A stretch of 43,651 nucleotides of DNA, taken from positions 1 through 43,651 of the forward strand of contig JAUUSE010000012.1 of the NCBI GenBank assembly GCA_030842085.1, written 5' to 3'. Under the pieces are notes generated by a model. That model was not told where the DNA came from. It saw nothing but the letters and a program-made list of their open reading frames with translations, and searched no databases. A program made the translations under genes and the position numbers. The first letter of the stretch is position 1, and the number at the start of each line of letters is the position of its first letter. This document shows positions 8,516 through 17,551 of this stretch, in pieces. The DNA comes from Timburyella sp030842085 (GTDB lineage: Bacteria; Bacillota; Clostridia; Oscillospirales; Acutalibacteraceae).

Positions 8516-8544
8516 TTGACATATATTCCTGTGTATGGTAAAAT
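8516..8544 (+). promoter_or_regulatory. sigma-A promoter of infC-rpmI-rplT
   Basis: TTGACA (8516-8521) and TAAAAT (8539-8544) with a 17-base spacer. Transcription would start near 8551, just before the structured leader. Confidence 0.85.
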
Positions 8545-8565
8545 CTATAAGACAATAAAGAAGAA

Positions 8566-8675
8566 TTATGCGTTCTCACCCTTTGGCGCAGGCTTAAAGG
8601 GTCAATAGTTTACAAATCCAAGCGGACTTTTTGCGACGTTGTTTTTGGATTGGGTAGAGATTAGGGAGCGCATAA
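8566..8675 (+). promoter_or_regulatory. structured infC-operon leader, probably L20/IF3 autoregulatory
   Basis: TTATGCGTTCTC (8566-8577) pairs with GGGAGCGCATAA (8664-8675) through two wobble pairs, closing two internal hairpins: ACCCTTT/AAAGGGT (8578-8584/8596-8602) and AATCCAA/TTGGATT (8615-8621/8645-8651). This makes a clean three-way junction 22 bases before the infC ribosome binding site. In Firmicutes this operon is commonly controlled by ribosomal protein L20 binding the leader. I cannot tell whether this fold matches a described L20 leader class. Confidence 0.7.
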
Positions 8676-8712
8676 TATGTGTTCCTTTTTATTTTTTAGG
8701 AGGTGTTTTGAG

Positions 8713-9234
8713 ATAGCTAAAAAGAAAGAAGCCGCCATGAATGAGGAAATAACCGACAAGGAGATAAGGGTAATAGGCGATGACGGCGAACAGCTCGGCA
8801 TAATGTCGGCGGCGAAAGCGCTGGAGATAGCCTTGTCGAAGGATCTTGATCTTGTAAAGATAGCGCCTCAGGCAACACCGCCGGTCTGCAAGATAATGGA
8901 CTATGGCAAGTACAGATTTGAGCAGGCCAAGCGTGAAAGGGAAGCCCGCAAGAATCAGAAGGTGGCGGACGTTAAGGAAGTGCGCTTGTCGTTAAATATA
9001 GACAAGCACGACTTTGAAACAAAGGCCGGGCATGCGAAGAAATTCCTTGCCGGCGGCGACAAGGTAAAGGTATCTATCCGTTTCAGGGGAAGAGAAATGG
9101 GACATCCTGAGATAGGTAATAAAATAATGAAGGATTTTGCCGAGCTTTTGGATGAGTGCGGCGTTATAGAGCGTCAGCCAAAGCTTGACGGACGTCAGAT
9201 GCTGATGTTTTTGGCGCCAAAATCGGCGAAATAA
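8713..9234 (+). CDS. infC: translation initiation factor IF-3
   Basis: IF-3 binds the 30S subunit, prevents 50S joining and checks the start codon and initiator tRNA. I place the start at an ATA (8713), eight bases after AGGAGGT (8698-8704); the first ATG in frame (8737) has no good ribosome binding site. That gives 173 residues, the normal size. NEEITDKEIRVIGDDGEQLG is the family N-terminus, followed by PPVCKIMDYGKYRFE and the C-domain SIRFRGREMGHPE. Infrequent starts (AUU, AUC, AUA) are known for infC and allow IF-3 to limit its own synthesis. The non-AUG start is inference from ribosome binding site position. Confidence 0.95.
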   Translation: MAKKKEAAMNEEITDKEIRVIGDDGEQLGIMSAAKALEIALSKDLDLVKIAPQATPPVCKIMDYGKYRFEQAKREREARKNQKVADVKEVRLSLNIDKHDFETKAGHAKKFLAGGDKVKVSIRFRGREMGHPEIGNKIMKDFAELLDECGVIERQPKLDGRQMLMFLAPKSAK

Positions 9235-9265
9235 CCTTTAAGGTAAATCAAGGAGGAAACGACAA

Positions 9266-9463
9266 ATGCCCAAGATGAAAACCCACAGCAGTTCAAAGAA
9301 GCGTTTTAAGCTCACAAAGAACGGCAAAGTAAAGCGCGCTCACGGCTACAAATCACATATACTCACGAAAAAAAGCCCAAAGCGTAAGAGAAATCTGCGC
9401 AAGGGCGGATATGCGACATCTGCAGATATCGGAAGAGCAAAGCGTTTGCTTCGCGTAAAATAA
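9266..9463 (+). CDS. rpmI: 50S ribosomal protein L35
   Basis: 65 residues, very basic, with the L35 N-terminus PKMKTHSSSKKRFKLTKNGK and the C-terminal RRAKRLL-like end (GRAKRLLRVK). AAGGAGG lies upstream of the ATG. It is the middle gene of the standard infC-rpmI-rplT operon, 31 bases after infC and 37 before rplT. Confidence 0.98.
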   Translation: MPKMKTHSSSKKRFKLTKNGKVKRAHGYKSHILTKKSPKRKRNLRKGGYATSADIGRAKRLLRVK

Positions 9464-9500
9464 TTTTACTTAATACTCGAATAAACGGAGGTATATAGAT

Positions 9501-9860
9501 ATGGCTCGTGTAAAGGGCGCGATGATGACTCGTAAAAGAAGGAAGAAGACTCTAAAGCTCGCCAAAGGTTATTTTGGCGCGAAGAGCAGACTGTTTAAGA
9601 CAGCAAAAGAAGCTGTCATGAAATCAGGACAGTATGCCTATATAGGCCGTCGCCAGAAGAAACGTGATTTCCGCAGACTGTGGATTACACGTATTTCTGC
9701 CGCTGCCAAGCTTAACGGCATGAATTATTCTACGTTTATGAACGGACTTAAAAAGTCTGGCATAGAAATAAACCGCAAGATGCTCGCCGAGCTGGCTGTG
9801 AGTGATGCAGCCGCATTTACGGCGCTTGCCGAGCAGGCTAAAACAGCTATAAACGGCTAA
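9501..9860 (+). CDS. rplT: 50S ribosomal protein L20
   Basis: 119 residues with the conserved start MARVKGAMMTRKRRKKTLK and the helical 'YAYIGRRQKKRDFRRLWITRI' region, of which the core is easily recognised. L20 binds 23S rRNA early in 50S assembly and often represses its own operon by binding the leader. A clean terminator follows seven bases after the stop. Confidence 0.98.
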   Translation: MARVKGAMMTRKRRKKTLKLAKGYFGAKSRLFKTAKEAVMKSGQYAYIGRRQKKRDFRRLWITRISAAAKLNGMNYSTFMNGLKKSGIEINRKMLAELAVSDAAAFTALAEQAKTAING

Positions 9861-9866
9861 TATGAT

Positions 9867-9897
9867 ACGCCCGAGTTAATACTCGGGCGTTATTTTT
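9867..9897 (+). terminator. terminator of the infC-rpmI-rplT operon
   Basis: ACGCCCGAGT (9867-9876) pairs perfectly with ACTCGGGCGT (9881-9890) around a TAAT loop, then TATTTTT. Its tail is also the left edge of the repeat described next. Confidence 0.92.
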
Positions 9898-10195
9898 GTC
9901 GCTTTGAGCATGAGAAAATGGTAGAAAGGGAAGCAGGTAAACAAAGGCCTTGGCAAATAAATTAGAAGCAATGGAAAAGAAAAGGACAAATTTTTTACAA
10001 GAAAATATAGTAAGAGGAAATACTCAAAAGCCCAAGAAAGGCTGTAAGCCTTAAACAGACAAATATGACTGCTTTGCCCACATCAGAGCGAGACAATAAT
10101 ATTTTTCCATATCCATTTCCGTATCTCTTTCTATGGGTCAGCAAATGCTGACCACTCCTTGGCCCGTGTAAACCGATAGTTTAATGGTGCTTTAT
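9894..10195 (+). repeat. diverged dispersed repeat, copy A
   Basis: This stretch is homologous to 28585-28880. Shared blocks in the same order include TTGTCG.TTTGAGCATG, GAAGC...GCAGGTAAA, CCTTGGCAAA..AATTAG, TAAGAGGAAATA, AGCCTTAAA..ACAGA, GCGAG...GAT/AATATTT.TC and TCTA.GG.TCAGCAA. Both copies begin inside the T-tail of a terminator. No frame is open through it in both copies, so it looks like a decayed element or an RNA/structural repeat rather than a gene. The rest up to 10387 is AT-rich and presumably holds the promoter of the next gene. Confidence 0.7.
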
Positions 10196-10387
10196 ATTAA
10201 ATTAAAAACTAATATTAATATAAATTTATATTTATACTTAATTTATACTCTGTAAAAATTTTACTTGTTGTGTTATTATATACATTGTTGTGTATATTGT
10301 TCGTTTTAAACTGATAAAAATATACGGATAATCAAAAGCAAAACGAAAATGTCTTTTTTATCGGCGAACTGGAAAGGAGAGGGCAAA

Positions 10388-11191
10388 ATGCAAATAACAT
10401 CAAAAATTACCAGCAAAAATAACGATACCGTAAAGCTGTATTCTGCTCTTTCGGCTTCCGCGTCAAAGAGACGCGACCTCCGTCTTTTTGTGATTGAGGG
10501 CAGGCGCCTCTGCCGTGAGGCATATCTGTCTGAAATAAAAATAGAGGCGCTGCTTTTTACTCCAGATTTTTATTCAAAGCACAGCTCTTCAGTAGAAGAG
10601 CTGGCGGAGAGCGCCGACAATATATATGAAACAACCGAAGATATACTCAAAAAAATATCAGATACAGTAACCCCGCAGGGCGTTGTGTGCATATGCCGCC
10701 GTCCGGAGCATGATATACAAAGCATTAAACCAGCGGGATTTTATATAGCATTGGAGAATGTATCCGACCCGTCGAATATAGGCGCTGTTGCCAGAAGTGC
10801 AGCGGCGTTTAACTATGACGGAATTATAGTTACAAGAGGCAGCGCAGACGTATATTCACCAAAAGCACTGCGTGCATCTATGGGTGCGCTGCTGCGCTTG
10901 CCGGTTATTGAATTCAGCGATATTGAAGAAATTTTAGAGACTTGCCGTAAATCTCGCATAGCATCCTATGCGGGCGTGGTAGCGAGAGACGCCGAAAATA
11001 TACGGGACGTAGACTTTTCGGGCGGTACGCTTATAATGGTGGGCAACGAAGGACATGGACTAAGTGCTGCTGCCATAAACGGCGCTGAACATAAAATCTT
11101 TATACCCATGTCTGCAAAGACCGAATCGTTAAACGCTGCTGCAGCCGCGTCGATAATGATGTGGGAAAGCAGGAGAAAGACGTTGCTCTAA
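10388..11191 (+). CDS. TrmH/SpoU-family RNA 2'-O-methyltransferase
   Basis: Started at the ATG at 10388 behind AAAGGAGAGGG, giving 267 residues. An N-terminal substrate-binding domain (about 1-100) contains LFVIEGRRLCREA, and the SPOUT domain has the three family motifs: NVSDPSNIGAVARSAAAF, VGNEGHGLS and IPMSAKTESLNAAAAASI. These enzymes use S-adenosylmethionine to methylate a ribose in rRNA or tRNA; the pattern is closer to RlmB/YsgA-like members than to TrmL. The exact target nucleotide cannot be read from sequence. It stands alone, with gaps on both sides. Confidence 0.9.
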   Translation: MQITSKITSKNNDTVKLYSALSASASKRRDLRLFVIEGRRLCREAYLSEIKIEALLFTPDFYSKHSSSVEELAESADNIYETTEDILKKISDTVTPQGVVCICRRPEHDIQSIKPAGFYIALENVSDPSNIGAVARSAAAFNYDGIIVTRGSADVYSPKALRASMGALLRLPVIEFSDIEEILETCRKSRIASYAGVVARDAENIRDVDFSGGTLIMVGNEGHGLSAAAINGAEHKIFIPMSAKTESLNAAAAASIMMWESRRKTLL

Positions 11192-11418
11192 GAGTATTTA
11201 GGCTGTATTTGCTTTTTCCCGCACAATGAGTTATGGTTATTGAGCATAAATAAAAATCTCATTTATCAGCAGCTTTAACCGGCGGCAGAAATAGAAGTCT
11301 TATTAAAATGACGCGGCTTGTGGGCTGGTTAAATGTATAATATCAGTGCAGTATTAAAAATATCAATTCAGTGTCAATAATAGCTCAAAAGATTTTCTCT
11401 TGACAGGAGCGGCAATAT

Positions 11419-12735
11419 ATGGATAATAAAATTTATTACATTTGGATGCAGAAGGTACTGGGAGTAGCCAGCAGGAAAGCGCGGGAAGTATTAGACTATT
11501 TCGGCTCGGCGGAAAAGTTTGCTGAGTCCGGCGAGAAAGAGTGGAGGCTTTCCGGCCTTTTTAGCCAAAGGGAGATTGCACGTATCAGCAATACTCCTAT
11601 TGAATATGCAGAGGATGTAATAAATAAGTGCGAAAAAACCGACCAGCAGATAATAACCTGTGATGATGACAGATATCCAGTAAGGCTGACGCGGCTTATT
11701 GATGCACCGCTTGTAATCTATGTTTTCGGTACGCTGCCTAACATTGATGATGAGGTAGCGGTGGCGGTAGTAGGCACGAGGTCCGCTACTCCTTATGGGC
11801 ATAAAACAGCCTTCCGGCTTTCATACAGGCTTGCGGAATGTGGTGCGCTGATTGTAAGCGGCGGCGCACTTGGCATAGATTCTGAGGCTCATCGAGGTGC
11901 GCTTCAGGCCGGCGGCCGGACAATAGCTGTGCTGGGTTGCAGCATAGACTATCCTTACCTTTCGGCCAATGCAGAACTTCGCAAAATGATATCCGAGCAC
12001 GGTGCGCTTATATCAGAATATCCGCCGGGAACTCCGCCGTCAAAGGTAAGCTTTCCAATAAGAAACAGGCTGATATCGGGACTGGCGCTCGGTACGGTAG
12101 TAGTTGAAGCGAGCATTAAAAGCGGCTCGCTGATAACGGCCGACCATGCGCTTAATCAGGGCAAAGATGTTTTTGCGGTGCCCGGCAATATAATGTCGTC
12201 GGCTTACGCCGGCTCGAACAGGTTGCTGAGTGATGGTGCAAAGCCGGTATTTTCCGCGGCCGACATACTTAGCGAGTATACATCTCAGTATCCGCACAAA
12301 ATTAATATGGATACAGCCTACACTATAATCGGAGAGGACAGCTTTAACTCTCCGGCTGACGCCGTAGAAGAAGCTGCATTTGAAAGAAACTCAACCGGCG
12401 CAGCGGATAATATAAATAGGGGAAGACGAACAAACTCAAACAGCAAATCTGACTATTTAGCTGCTTCAAATAATCGTCAAAAAATAAAATCTGATTATGA
12501 TAAGAGTAATAACAGCGAAAACAGGGAATATATTAAAAATAACGCAGTAAATATTGAAAGCTTTAGCGAAAACGCCGTTAAGGTATTTGACTTTTTAAAT
12601 CAGGGAGCGGCGGTTACCGATAAAATAATTGAGAAAACGGGCTTGTCGGCGGCAGAAGTGTTGGCTGCGGTCACTGAGCTTGAACTACTGGGAGCAATAG
12701 AAGTGCTTGCCGGCAATATATGCAAAATAAAGTAA
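11419..12735 (+). CDS. dprA: DNA-processing protein DprA (Smf)
   Basis: DprA binds incoming single-stranded DNA and loads RecA during transformation. The 438 residues comprise an N-terminal HhH/SAM-like part, the Rossmann-like core (VAVVGTRSATPYG, SGGALGIDSEAHRGAL, FPIRNRLISGLA, EASIKSGSLITADHAL, VFAVPGNI) and a C-terminal winged helix (about 375-438). Between core and winged helix (about 300-370) there is a low-complexity linker rich in Asn, Ser and Lys that makes the protein longer than the usual ~360. AGGAGC precedes the ATG. It is followed by topA after 31 bases, the normal Firmicute order. Confidence 0.95.
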   Translation: MDNKIYYIWMQKVLGVASRKAREVLDYFGSAEKFAESGEKEWRLSGLFSQREIARISNTPIEYAEDVINKCEKTDQQIITCDDDRYPVRLTRLIDAPLVIYVFGTLPNIDDEVAVAVVGTRSATPYGHKTAFRLSYRLAECGALIVSGGALGIDSEAHRGALQAGGRTIAVLGCSIDYPYLSANAELRKMISEHGALISEYPPGTPPSKVSFPIRNRLISGLALGTVVVEASIKSGSLITADHALNQGKDVFAVPGNIMSSAYAGSNRLLSDGAKPVFSAADILSEYTSQYPHKINMDTAYTIIGEDSFNSPADAVEEAAFERNSTGAADNINRGRRTNSNSKSDYLAASNNRQKIKSDYDKSNNSENREYIKNNAVNIESFSENAVKVFDFLNQGAAVTDKIIEKTGLSAAEVLAAVTELELLGAIEVLAGNICKIK

Positions 12736-12766
12736 AATTAACCTATACAGCGAAAAGGGTGTTTAA

Positions 12767-14893
12767 ATGCGAAAATTACTTATAGTCGAGTCTCCGGCCA
12801 AGGCCAAGACGATAAAGAAATATCTCGGCGGAGATTTTGAGGTTACGGCGTCAATGGGTCATGTGCGCGATTTGCCTAAATCTAAGCTTGGCGTGGACAT
12901 TGAGCATGGATTTGAGCCAAATTATGTTGACATAAAGGGCAAGGAGGAGCTTATAGATAAACTCCGAAATGCGGCGGCAGAGAGCGATGAAGTATATCTC
13001 GCAACCGACCCCGACCGCGAGGGCGAGGCAATATCGTGGCACTTGGCGGAAATTCTCGCGCTTGATGAAAAGGCGAAAAACCGCGTCACTTTCAATGAGA
13101 TAACCAAGTCCGCCGTCAGGGAGGGCATGAAAAATCCACGGTGTATAGACATGGATTTGGTAAACGCCCAGCAGGCGCGGAGAATACTTGACAGGATAGT
13201 CGGCTATAAGATAAGCCCGTTTTTGTGGAAGAAGATAAAGCGCGGCCTTTCTGCCGGACGCGTACAGTCGGTTGCCGTCAGGCTCATAGTCGACAGGGAA
13301 GAGGAAATAAGGAAATTTAAGCCTAAGGAATATTGGACAATAGACGCAGCGCTCACCCCTCCAGGTAAGAAGAGGGCTTTCATGTCGCATCTTTACAGTA
13401 AAGTCGGCGGTAAAAAGCTGAATATTGAAAATGAGCAGCAGGCGGATGAGATACTGTCGGCTGTTAAAGATAAGGACTTTATTGTCACGAAGATTGTAAA
13501 GGGCAAGCGTAAAAAGACGCCGGCGCCGCCCTTTATAACGTCGACGCTGCAGCAGGACGCTTCGCGCAGACTCGGCTTTACGGCACAGCGCACAATGAAG
13601 TCGGCGCAGCAGCTTTATGAAGGCGTCGACATACAGGGCATGGGCTCCACCGGACTTATAACATATATGAGAACCGACTCGCTGCGCATATCCGACGAGG
13701 CGAGACAGGCGGGAAACGAGTATATACTCTCAAAATACGGCAACGATTATCTTCCGGCAAAGCCGCGGTATTATAAGACAAAAAGCGGCGCGCAGGACGC
13801 GCACGAGGCAATACGTCCGGCAATGCCGAGCTTAGCTCCGGCGGATGTTAAAGACAGCCTTACATCCGACCAGTATAAAATATATAAGCTTATATGGGAG
13901 CGGTTTATTGCAAGCCTTATGGCGGAGTGTATACAGGACACCGTCAAGGCAGACATAACGGCCGGCGATTATTTGTTTAAATCAAGCGGGTTTACCGTCA
14001 GGTTCGACGGCTACACCGTGCTTTATGAAGAGAGCAAGGATGAAGAGGATGAAAATTCCGGCGCACTGCCGCCGCTAAGTGAGGGCGACAAGCTCGGCGT
14101 TAAGCAGATTGATAAGAATCAGCACTTCACACAGCCGCCGGCAAGATATACTGAAGCGACGCTTATAAAGGCGCTGGAAGAGTATGGCATAGGTCGTCCG
14201 AGCACATATGCCCCTATAATTACGACGATACTCAACCGCGAATATATTGAAAGGGACGAAAAGCAGAAAAAGATGCTGAGGCCGACGGTTCTCGGCGAAG
14301 TGACCACCAAGCTCATGGAGGAGCAGTTTAAAGATATAGTAGACATTGACTTTACGGCGCACATGGAGACGGAGCTTGACGAGATTGAAGAAGGAAAGCT
14401 CGACTGGGTCAAAATGCTTGATAATTTTTACGGCGGTTTCAGCAATACGCTGGAAAACGCTGAAAAGGCCATGGACGGCACGCGCGTTAAAATACCCGAT
14501 GAGGTGACCGACGTTATATGTGAAAAGTGCGGCCGCAACATGGTAATAAAGAGCGGGCGCTTCGGCAAATTTTTGGCCTGCCCGGGATATCCGGAATGTA
14601 AGAACACAAAGCCCATTGTAAAAGAGACTCCGGGATTTTGCCCGGTGTGCGGTGGCAAGATGTTGCAGAAAAAATCGAAAAACGGCCACAAATATTTTGG
14701 CTGTGAAAAGTCGCCGGAGTGTAAGTTTATGACATGGGACGAACCGACGGCGGAGGTTTGTCCAAATTGCGGAAAGACGCTGTTCAAGCGCCGCGGCGGG
14801 CTTATGGTATGTCTTAACGAGGACTGCGGCTACGAAAAGAAGGCTGAGCGAAAGACACGCGCTAAAAAATCCGCAAAAGAGGCGGATAAATAA
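12767..14893 (+). CDS. topA: DNA topoisomerase I
   Basis: Type IA topoisomerase that relaxes negative supercoils. At 708 residues it has the Toprim start LLIVESPAKAKTIKKYLGG, the DPDREGEAISWHL metal motif, and the active tyrosine Tyr300 in LITYMRTDSLR. Three C-terminal four-cysteine zinc ribbons follow (CEKCGRNM..., CPVCGGKM..., CPNCGKTL...), then a Lys-rich tail. AAGGGTG lies upstream of the ATG. Its TAA shares one base with the trmFO start, so the two are translationally coupled. Confidence 0.97.
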   Translation: MRKLLIVESPAKAKTIKKYLGGDFEVTASMGHVRDLPKSKLGVDIEHGFEPNYVDIKGKEELIDKLRNAAAESDEVYLATDPDREGEAISWHLAEILALDEKAKNRVTFNEITKSAVREGMKNPRCIDMDLVNAQQARRILDRIVGYKISPFLWKKIKRGLSAGRVQSVAVRLIVDREEEIRKFKPKEYWTIDAALTPPGKKRAFMSHLYSKVGGKKLNIENEQQADEILSAVKDKDFIVTKIVKGKRKKTPAPPFITSTLQQDASRRLGFTAQRTMKSAQQLYEGVDIQGMGSTGLITYMRTDSLRISDEARQAGNEYILSKYGNDYLPAKPRYYKTKSGAQDAHEAIRPAMPSLAPADVKDSLTSDQYKIYKLIWERFIASLMAECIQDTVKADITAGDYLFKSSGFTVRFDGYTVLYEESKDEEDENSGALPPLSEGDKLGVKQIDKNQHFTQPPARYTEATLIKALEEYGIGRPSTYAPIITTILNREYIERDEKQKKMLRPTVLGEVTTKLMEEQFKDIVDIDFTAHMETELDEIEEGKLDWVKMLDNFYGGFSNTLENAEKAMDGTRVKIPDEVTDVICEKCGRNMVIKSGRFGKFLACPGYPECKNTKPIVKETPGFCPVCGGKMLQKKSKNGHKYFGCEKSPECKFMTWDEPTAEVCPNCGKTLFKRRGGLMVCLNEDCGYEKKAERKTRAKKSAKEADK

Positions 14894-16218
14894 TGCATAT
14901 AACAGTAGTAGGCGCGGGTCTTGCCGGATGCGAAGCGGCATGGCGCATAGCCAACAGCGGAATTAAGGCAACGCTTATTGAGCAAAAGCCCGGAATTATG
15001 TCCGATGCGCATAAAAGTCCGTTGTTTGCCGAGCTGGTGTGCTCTAATTCTCTAAAAGCGGAGCGTATTGCGACGGCCGCCGGCATGCTTAAAGAAGAGA
15101 TGCGCCGGCTTAATTCTCTTTGCATAGAAGCAGCGTATACCTGCAAAGTCCCTGCCGGCGGCGCACTGGCGGTGGACAGGGATAAATTTTCACAGTATAT
15201 CACCGACAAAATAAGGGCGCATAAAAATATTGAGATTATTGAGCGGGAGCAGACGGATATTCCGGACGGTTTGTGTATAATGGCCACTGGCCCGCTTACC
15301 TCCGACAAAATGGCTGAGGGCATAAAGACGCTGCTGGGCGAGGAATATCTCAGCTTTTACGATGCTGCGGCGCCGATTGTGACGGCCGACAGCATAGACA
15401 TGGAAAAGGCGTTTTTCGCCTCGCGCTATGACAGGGGTGTTGGCGACGATTACATAAACTGCCCGTTTGACAAGCAGCAGTATGAAGCTTTTATAGATGC
15501 GCTGCTGTCGGCAGAGCGGGCGACAATAAGCGACTTGGACAAGCGCGGCGTATATGAGGGCTGTATGCCTATAGAGGTGCTGGCGTCGCGTGGGCACGAC
15601 GCACCGCGATTTGGACCAATGAAGCCGGTCGGGCTTGTTAATCCGGCAACGGGACACAGGCCGTGGGCTAATGTCCAGCTAAGGCGGGAAAACAGCGAGG
15701 GTACGCTTTATAATATCGTCGGCTTTCAGACCAATTTGAAATTTGGCGAGCAAAAGCGTGTGTTTTCGCTTATACCCGGCCTTGAAAACGCCGAATTTGT
15801 GCGGTATGGCGTAATGCACCGCAATACATTTTTAAACTCGCCGAAGCTTCTTGGCTGCGATTTATCTTTAAAAAGATTGCCGCGGCTTTTTTTTGCTGGG
15901 CAGATTACAGGCGTTGAAGGATATATGGAATCAGCCGGCAGCGGAATAATTGCGGGAATTAACGCGGTGCGAAGTCTTCAGGGTAAAAGCAGCGTAATTT
16001 TTCCGGCGGATACAATGCTTGGCGCGCTTATGCGTCATGTGGGCCGGTCGGAGTCAAAAAACTTTCAGCCAATGGGCGCAAACCTTGGTATTTTGCCGCC
16101 GTTGTGTTATACTGTAAAGGATAAGCGTGAGCGGTATGAAGCGATAACAGAGAGAGGCTTGTGCTCGTTTGACAGGTATGCAGCAGATAACGGCGTAAAT
16201 GCGGATTTAAATCTTTAG
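14893..16218 (+). CDS. trmFO: folate-dependent tRNA (uracil-54-C5)-methyltransferase TrmFO
   Basis: Flavoprotein that makes m5U54 in the T-loop of tRNAs using methylenetetrahydrofolate. The 441 residues start with a FAD-binding dinucleotide motif, VVGAGLAGCEAAW, and contain CSNSLKAERIATAAGMLKEE, CMPIEVLASRGHDAPRFGPM and GQITGVEGYMESAGSGIIAG, all characteristic of the GidA-like TrmFO family rather than MnmG. The ATAATG overlap with topA is common in Firmicutes. Confidence 0.96.
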   Translation: MHITVVGAGLAGCEAAWRIANSGIKATLIEQKPGIMSDAHKSPLFAELVCSNSLKAERIATAAGMLKEEMRRLNSLCIEAAYTCKVPAGGALAVDRDKFSQYITDKIRAHKNIEIIEREQTDIPDGLCIMATGPLTSDKMAEGIKTLLGEEYLSFYDAAAPIVTADSIDMEKAFFASRYDRGVGDDYINCPFDKQQYEAFIDALLSAERATISDLDKRGVYEGCMPIEVLASRGHDAPRFGPMKPVGLVNPATGHRPWANVQLRRENSEGTLYNIVGFQTNLKFGEQKRVFSLIPGLENAEFVRYGVMHRNTFLNSPKLLGCDLSLKRLPRLFFAGQITGVEGYMESAGSGIIAGINAVRSLQGKSSVIFPADTMLGALMRHVGRSESKNFQPMGANLGILPPLCYTVKDKRERYEAITERGLCSFDRYAADNGVNADLNL

Positions 16219-16330
16219 GTGTCCAGCCGGCGTGCATATCTGATAAGGGATAGATGCAGCATTTGAGCATATTTGTTAATTGCCGTGCAGGAAAGTTTGA
16301 CGGGCATGCTGGATAAAAGAAGCCGACCTG

Positions 16331-16391
16331 TGCCACTTAGCATACAAGCTGATATTTATTAATATCAGCATTTATATGCATAAGTGTGGCA
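16331..16391. repeat. 60-base imperfect inverted repeat in a 310-base gene-free gap
   Basis: The gap 16219-16528 between trmFO and plsX has no gene. Within it, TGCCACTTAGCATA and TATGCATAAGTGTGGCA flank a perfect inner hairpin, GCTGATATT (16348-16356) and AATATCAGC (16361-16369). The outer arms pair with small bulges. There is no T-run after it, so it is not an obvious terminator. It could be an RNA structure or the footprint of a small mobile repeat. Confidence 0.5.
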
Positions 16392-16528
16392 TTGGCTATT
16401 AAAATGGCGTCGTATGTTGGATTTTTTGTGCTTTTATATGGGCCGTGCCGTACTGCAGGGCTTTATCTTTAAATATATTTACCGCACAGCGGTATAAAAA
16501 ATATAATGGATGAAAGGGAGACCTTGAA

Positions 16529-17551
16529 ATGAAGGTAATAATAGACGCATTCGGCGGTGACAACGCACCTGAGGAAATAATAAAGGGGTGCGCGGACGCC
16601 GTTCTGGAGTATGGTGTTGAGGCGGCGCTGTGCGGCGATGAGGAAAAGATAACTCAAGCTGCGGCGCAAATGAATATAAGCCTTGAAAATATTAAAATAA
16701 TTCCGGCAGACGGCGTAATAACAATGGAGGACGACCCAAATCTTATAGTAAAGGAGAAAAAGGGCTGTTCTATGGCGGAGGGCATGCGCCGCCTTGCCGA
16801 CGGGGAGTATGATGCGTTTGTAACGGCCGGAAGCACCGGCGCTGCAGTCATGGGCTCTACCTTTATAGTAAAGCGCATAAAAGGAGTAAAAAGAGCAGCA
16901 TTGGCTCCCATAATGCCCAGCGCAAAGAAAGGAATAATGGTAATAGACATTGGTGCAAACGCCGAGTGCCGGCCGGAGATGCTGGTTCAATTTGGACTTA
17001 TGTCGTCAATTTATATGGAGTATGCCGAAAAGGTAAAAAGCCCAAAGGTTGGTCTGCTCAATATAGGCGTGGAGGAAACAAAGGGCACTCCGCTGCAGCT
17101 TGAGGCATATCGTATGTTAAAAAAGGCGCCGCTTAACTTTATCGGCAACATAGAAGCAAGAGAGGTACCGTCAGGCAACTGCGACATAATAGTAACCGAC
17201 GGATTTTCAGGAAACATAGTGCTTAAGCTGACGGAGGGGGTAGCGCTTTATCTTTTCGGCATGGTAAAGAGCGCCTTTAAGACAAACGCTAAAACCAAGC
17301 TTGCCGCTGCGCTTATGATGCCTCAGCTAAAGCAGCTTAAAAAGAAAATGGACTATACTGAATACGGCGGCGCACCGCTTATAGGCATATCAAAACCAGT
17401 TATTAAGGCGCACGGCAGTTCTGATGCAAATGCGCTTAAAAACGCCGTACGTCAGGCAATTCGCTACAGTGAGAGCGGAGTAATATCTAAAATAGAGGAA
17501 ATTATGCCAACACTTAACGAGCAGATAAAGGCGGCGCAGTCGGCTCAGTAA
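16529..17551 (+). CDS. plsX: phosphate acyltransferase PlsX
   Basis: PlsX makes acyl-phosphate from acyl-ACP, the acyl donor for PlsY in phospholipid synthesis; it associates with the inner face of the membrane. The 340 residues begin with VIIDAFGGDNAPEEIIKGC, and contain TAGSTGAAV, GVKRAALAPIMP, NIGVEETKGT and VTDGFSGNIVLK, all family-typical. AAAGGGAGA precedes the ATG. In most Firmicutes acpP sits next to plsX, but here the next 326 bases hold no gene and rnc follows. Confidence 0.96.
   Translation: MKVIIDAFGGDNAPEEIIKGCADAVLEYGVEAALCGDEEKITQAAAQMNISLENIKIIPADGVITMEDDPNLIVKEKKGCSMAEGMRRLADGEYDAFVTAGSTGAAVMGSTFIVKRIKGVKRAALAPIMPSAKKGIMVIDIGANAECRPEMLVQFGLMSSIYMEYAEKVKSPKVGLLNIGVEETKGTPLQLEAYRMLKKAPLNFIGNIEAREVPSGNCDIIVTDGFSGNIVLKLTEGVALYLFGMVKSAFKTNAKTKLAAALMMPQLKQLKKKMDYTEYGGAPLIGISKPVIKAHGSSDANALKNAVRQAIRYSESGVISKIEEIMPTLNEQIKAAQSAQ

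Noticed and set aside
14075..14941. 288-codon minus-strand frame across topA
   Set aside because: Antisense shadow of a clearly coding gene; Arg/Leu/His-rich with no motif.
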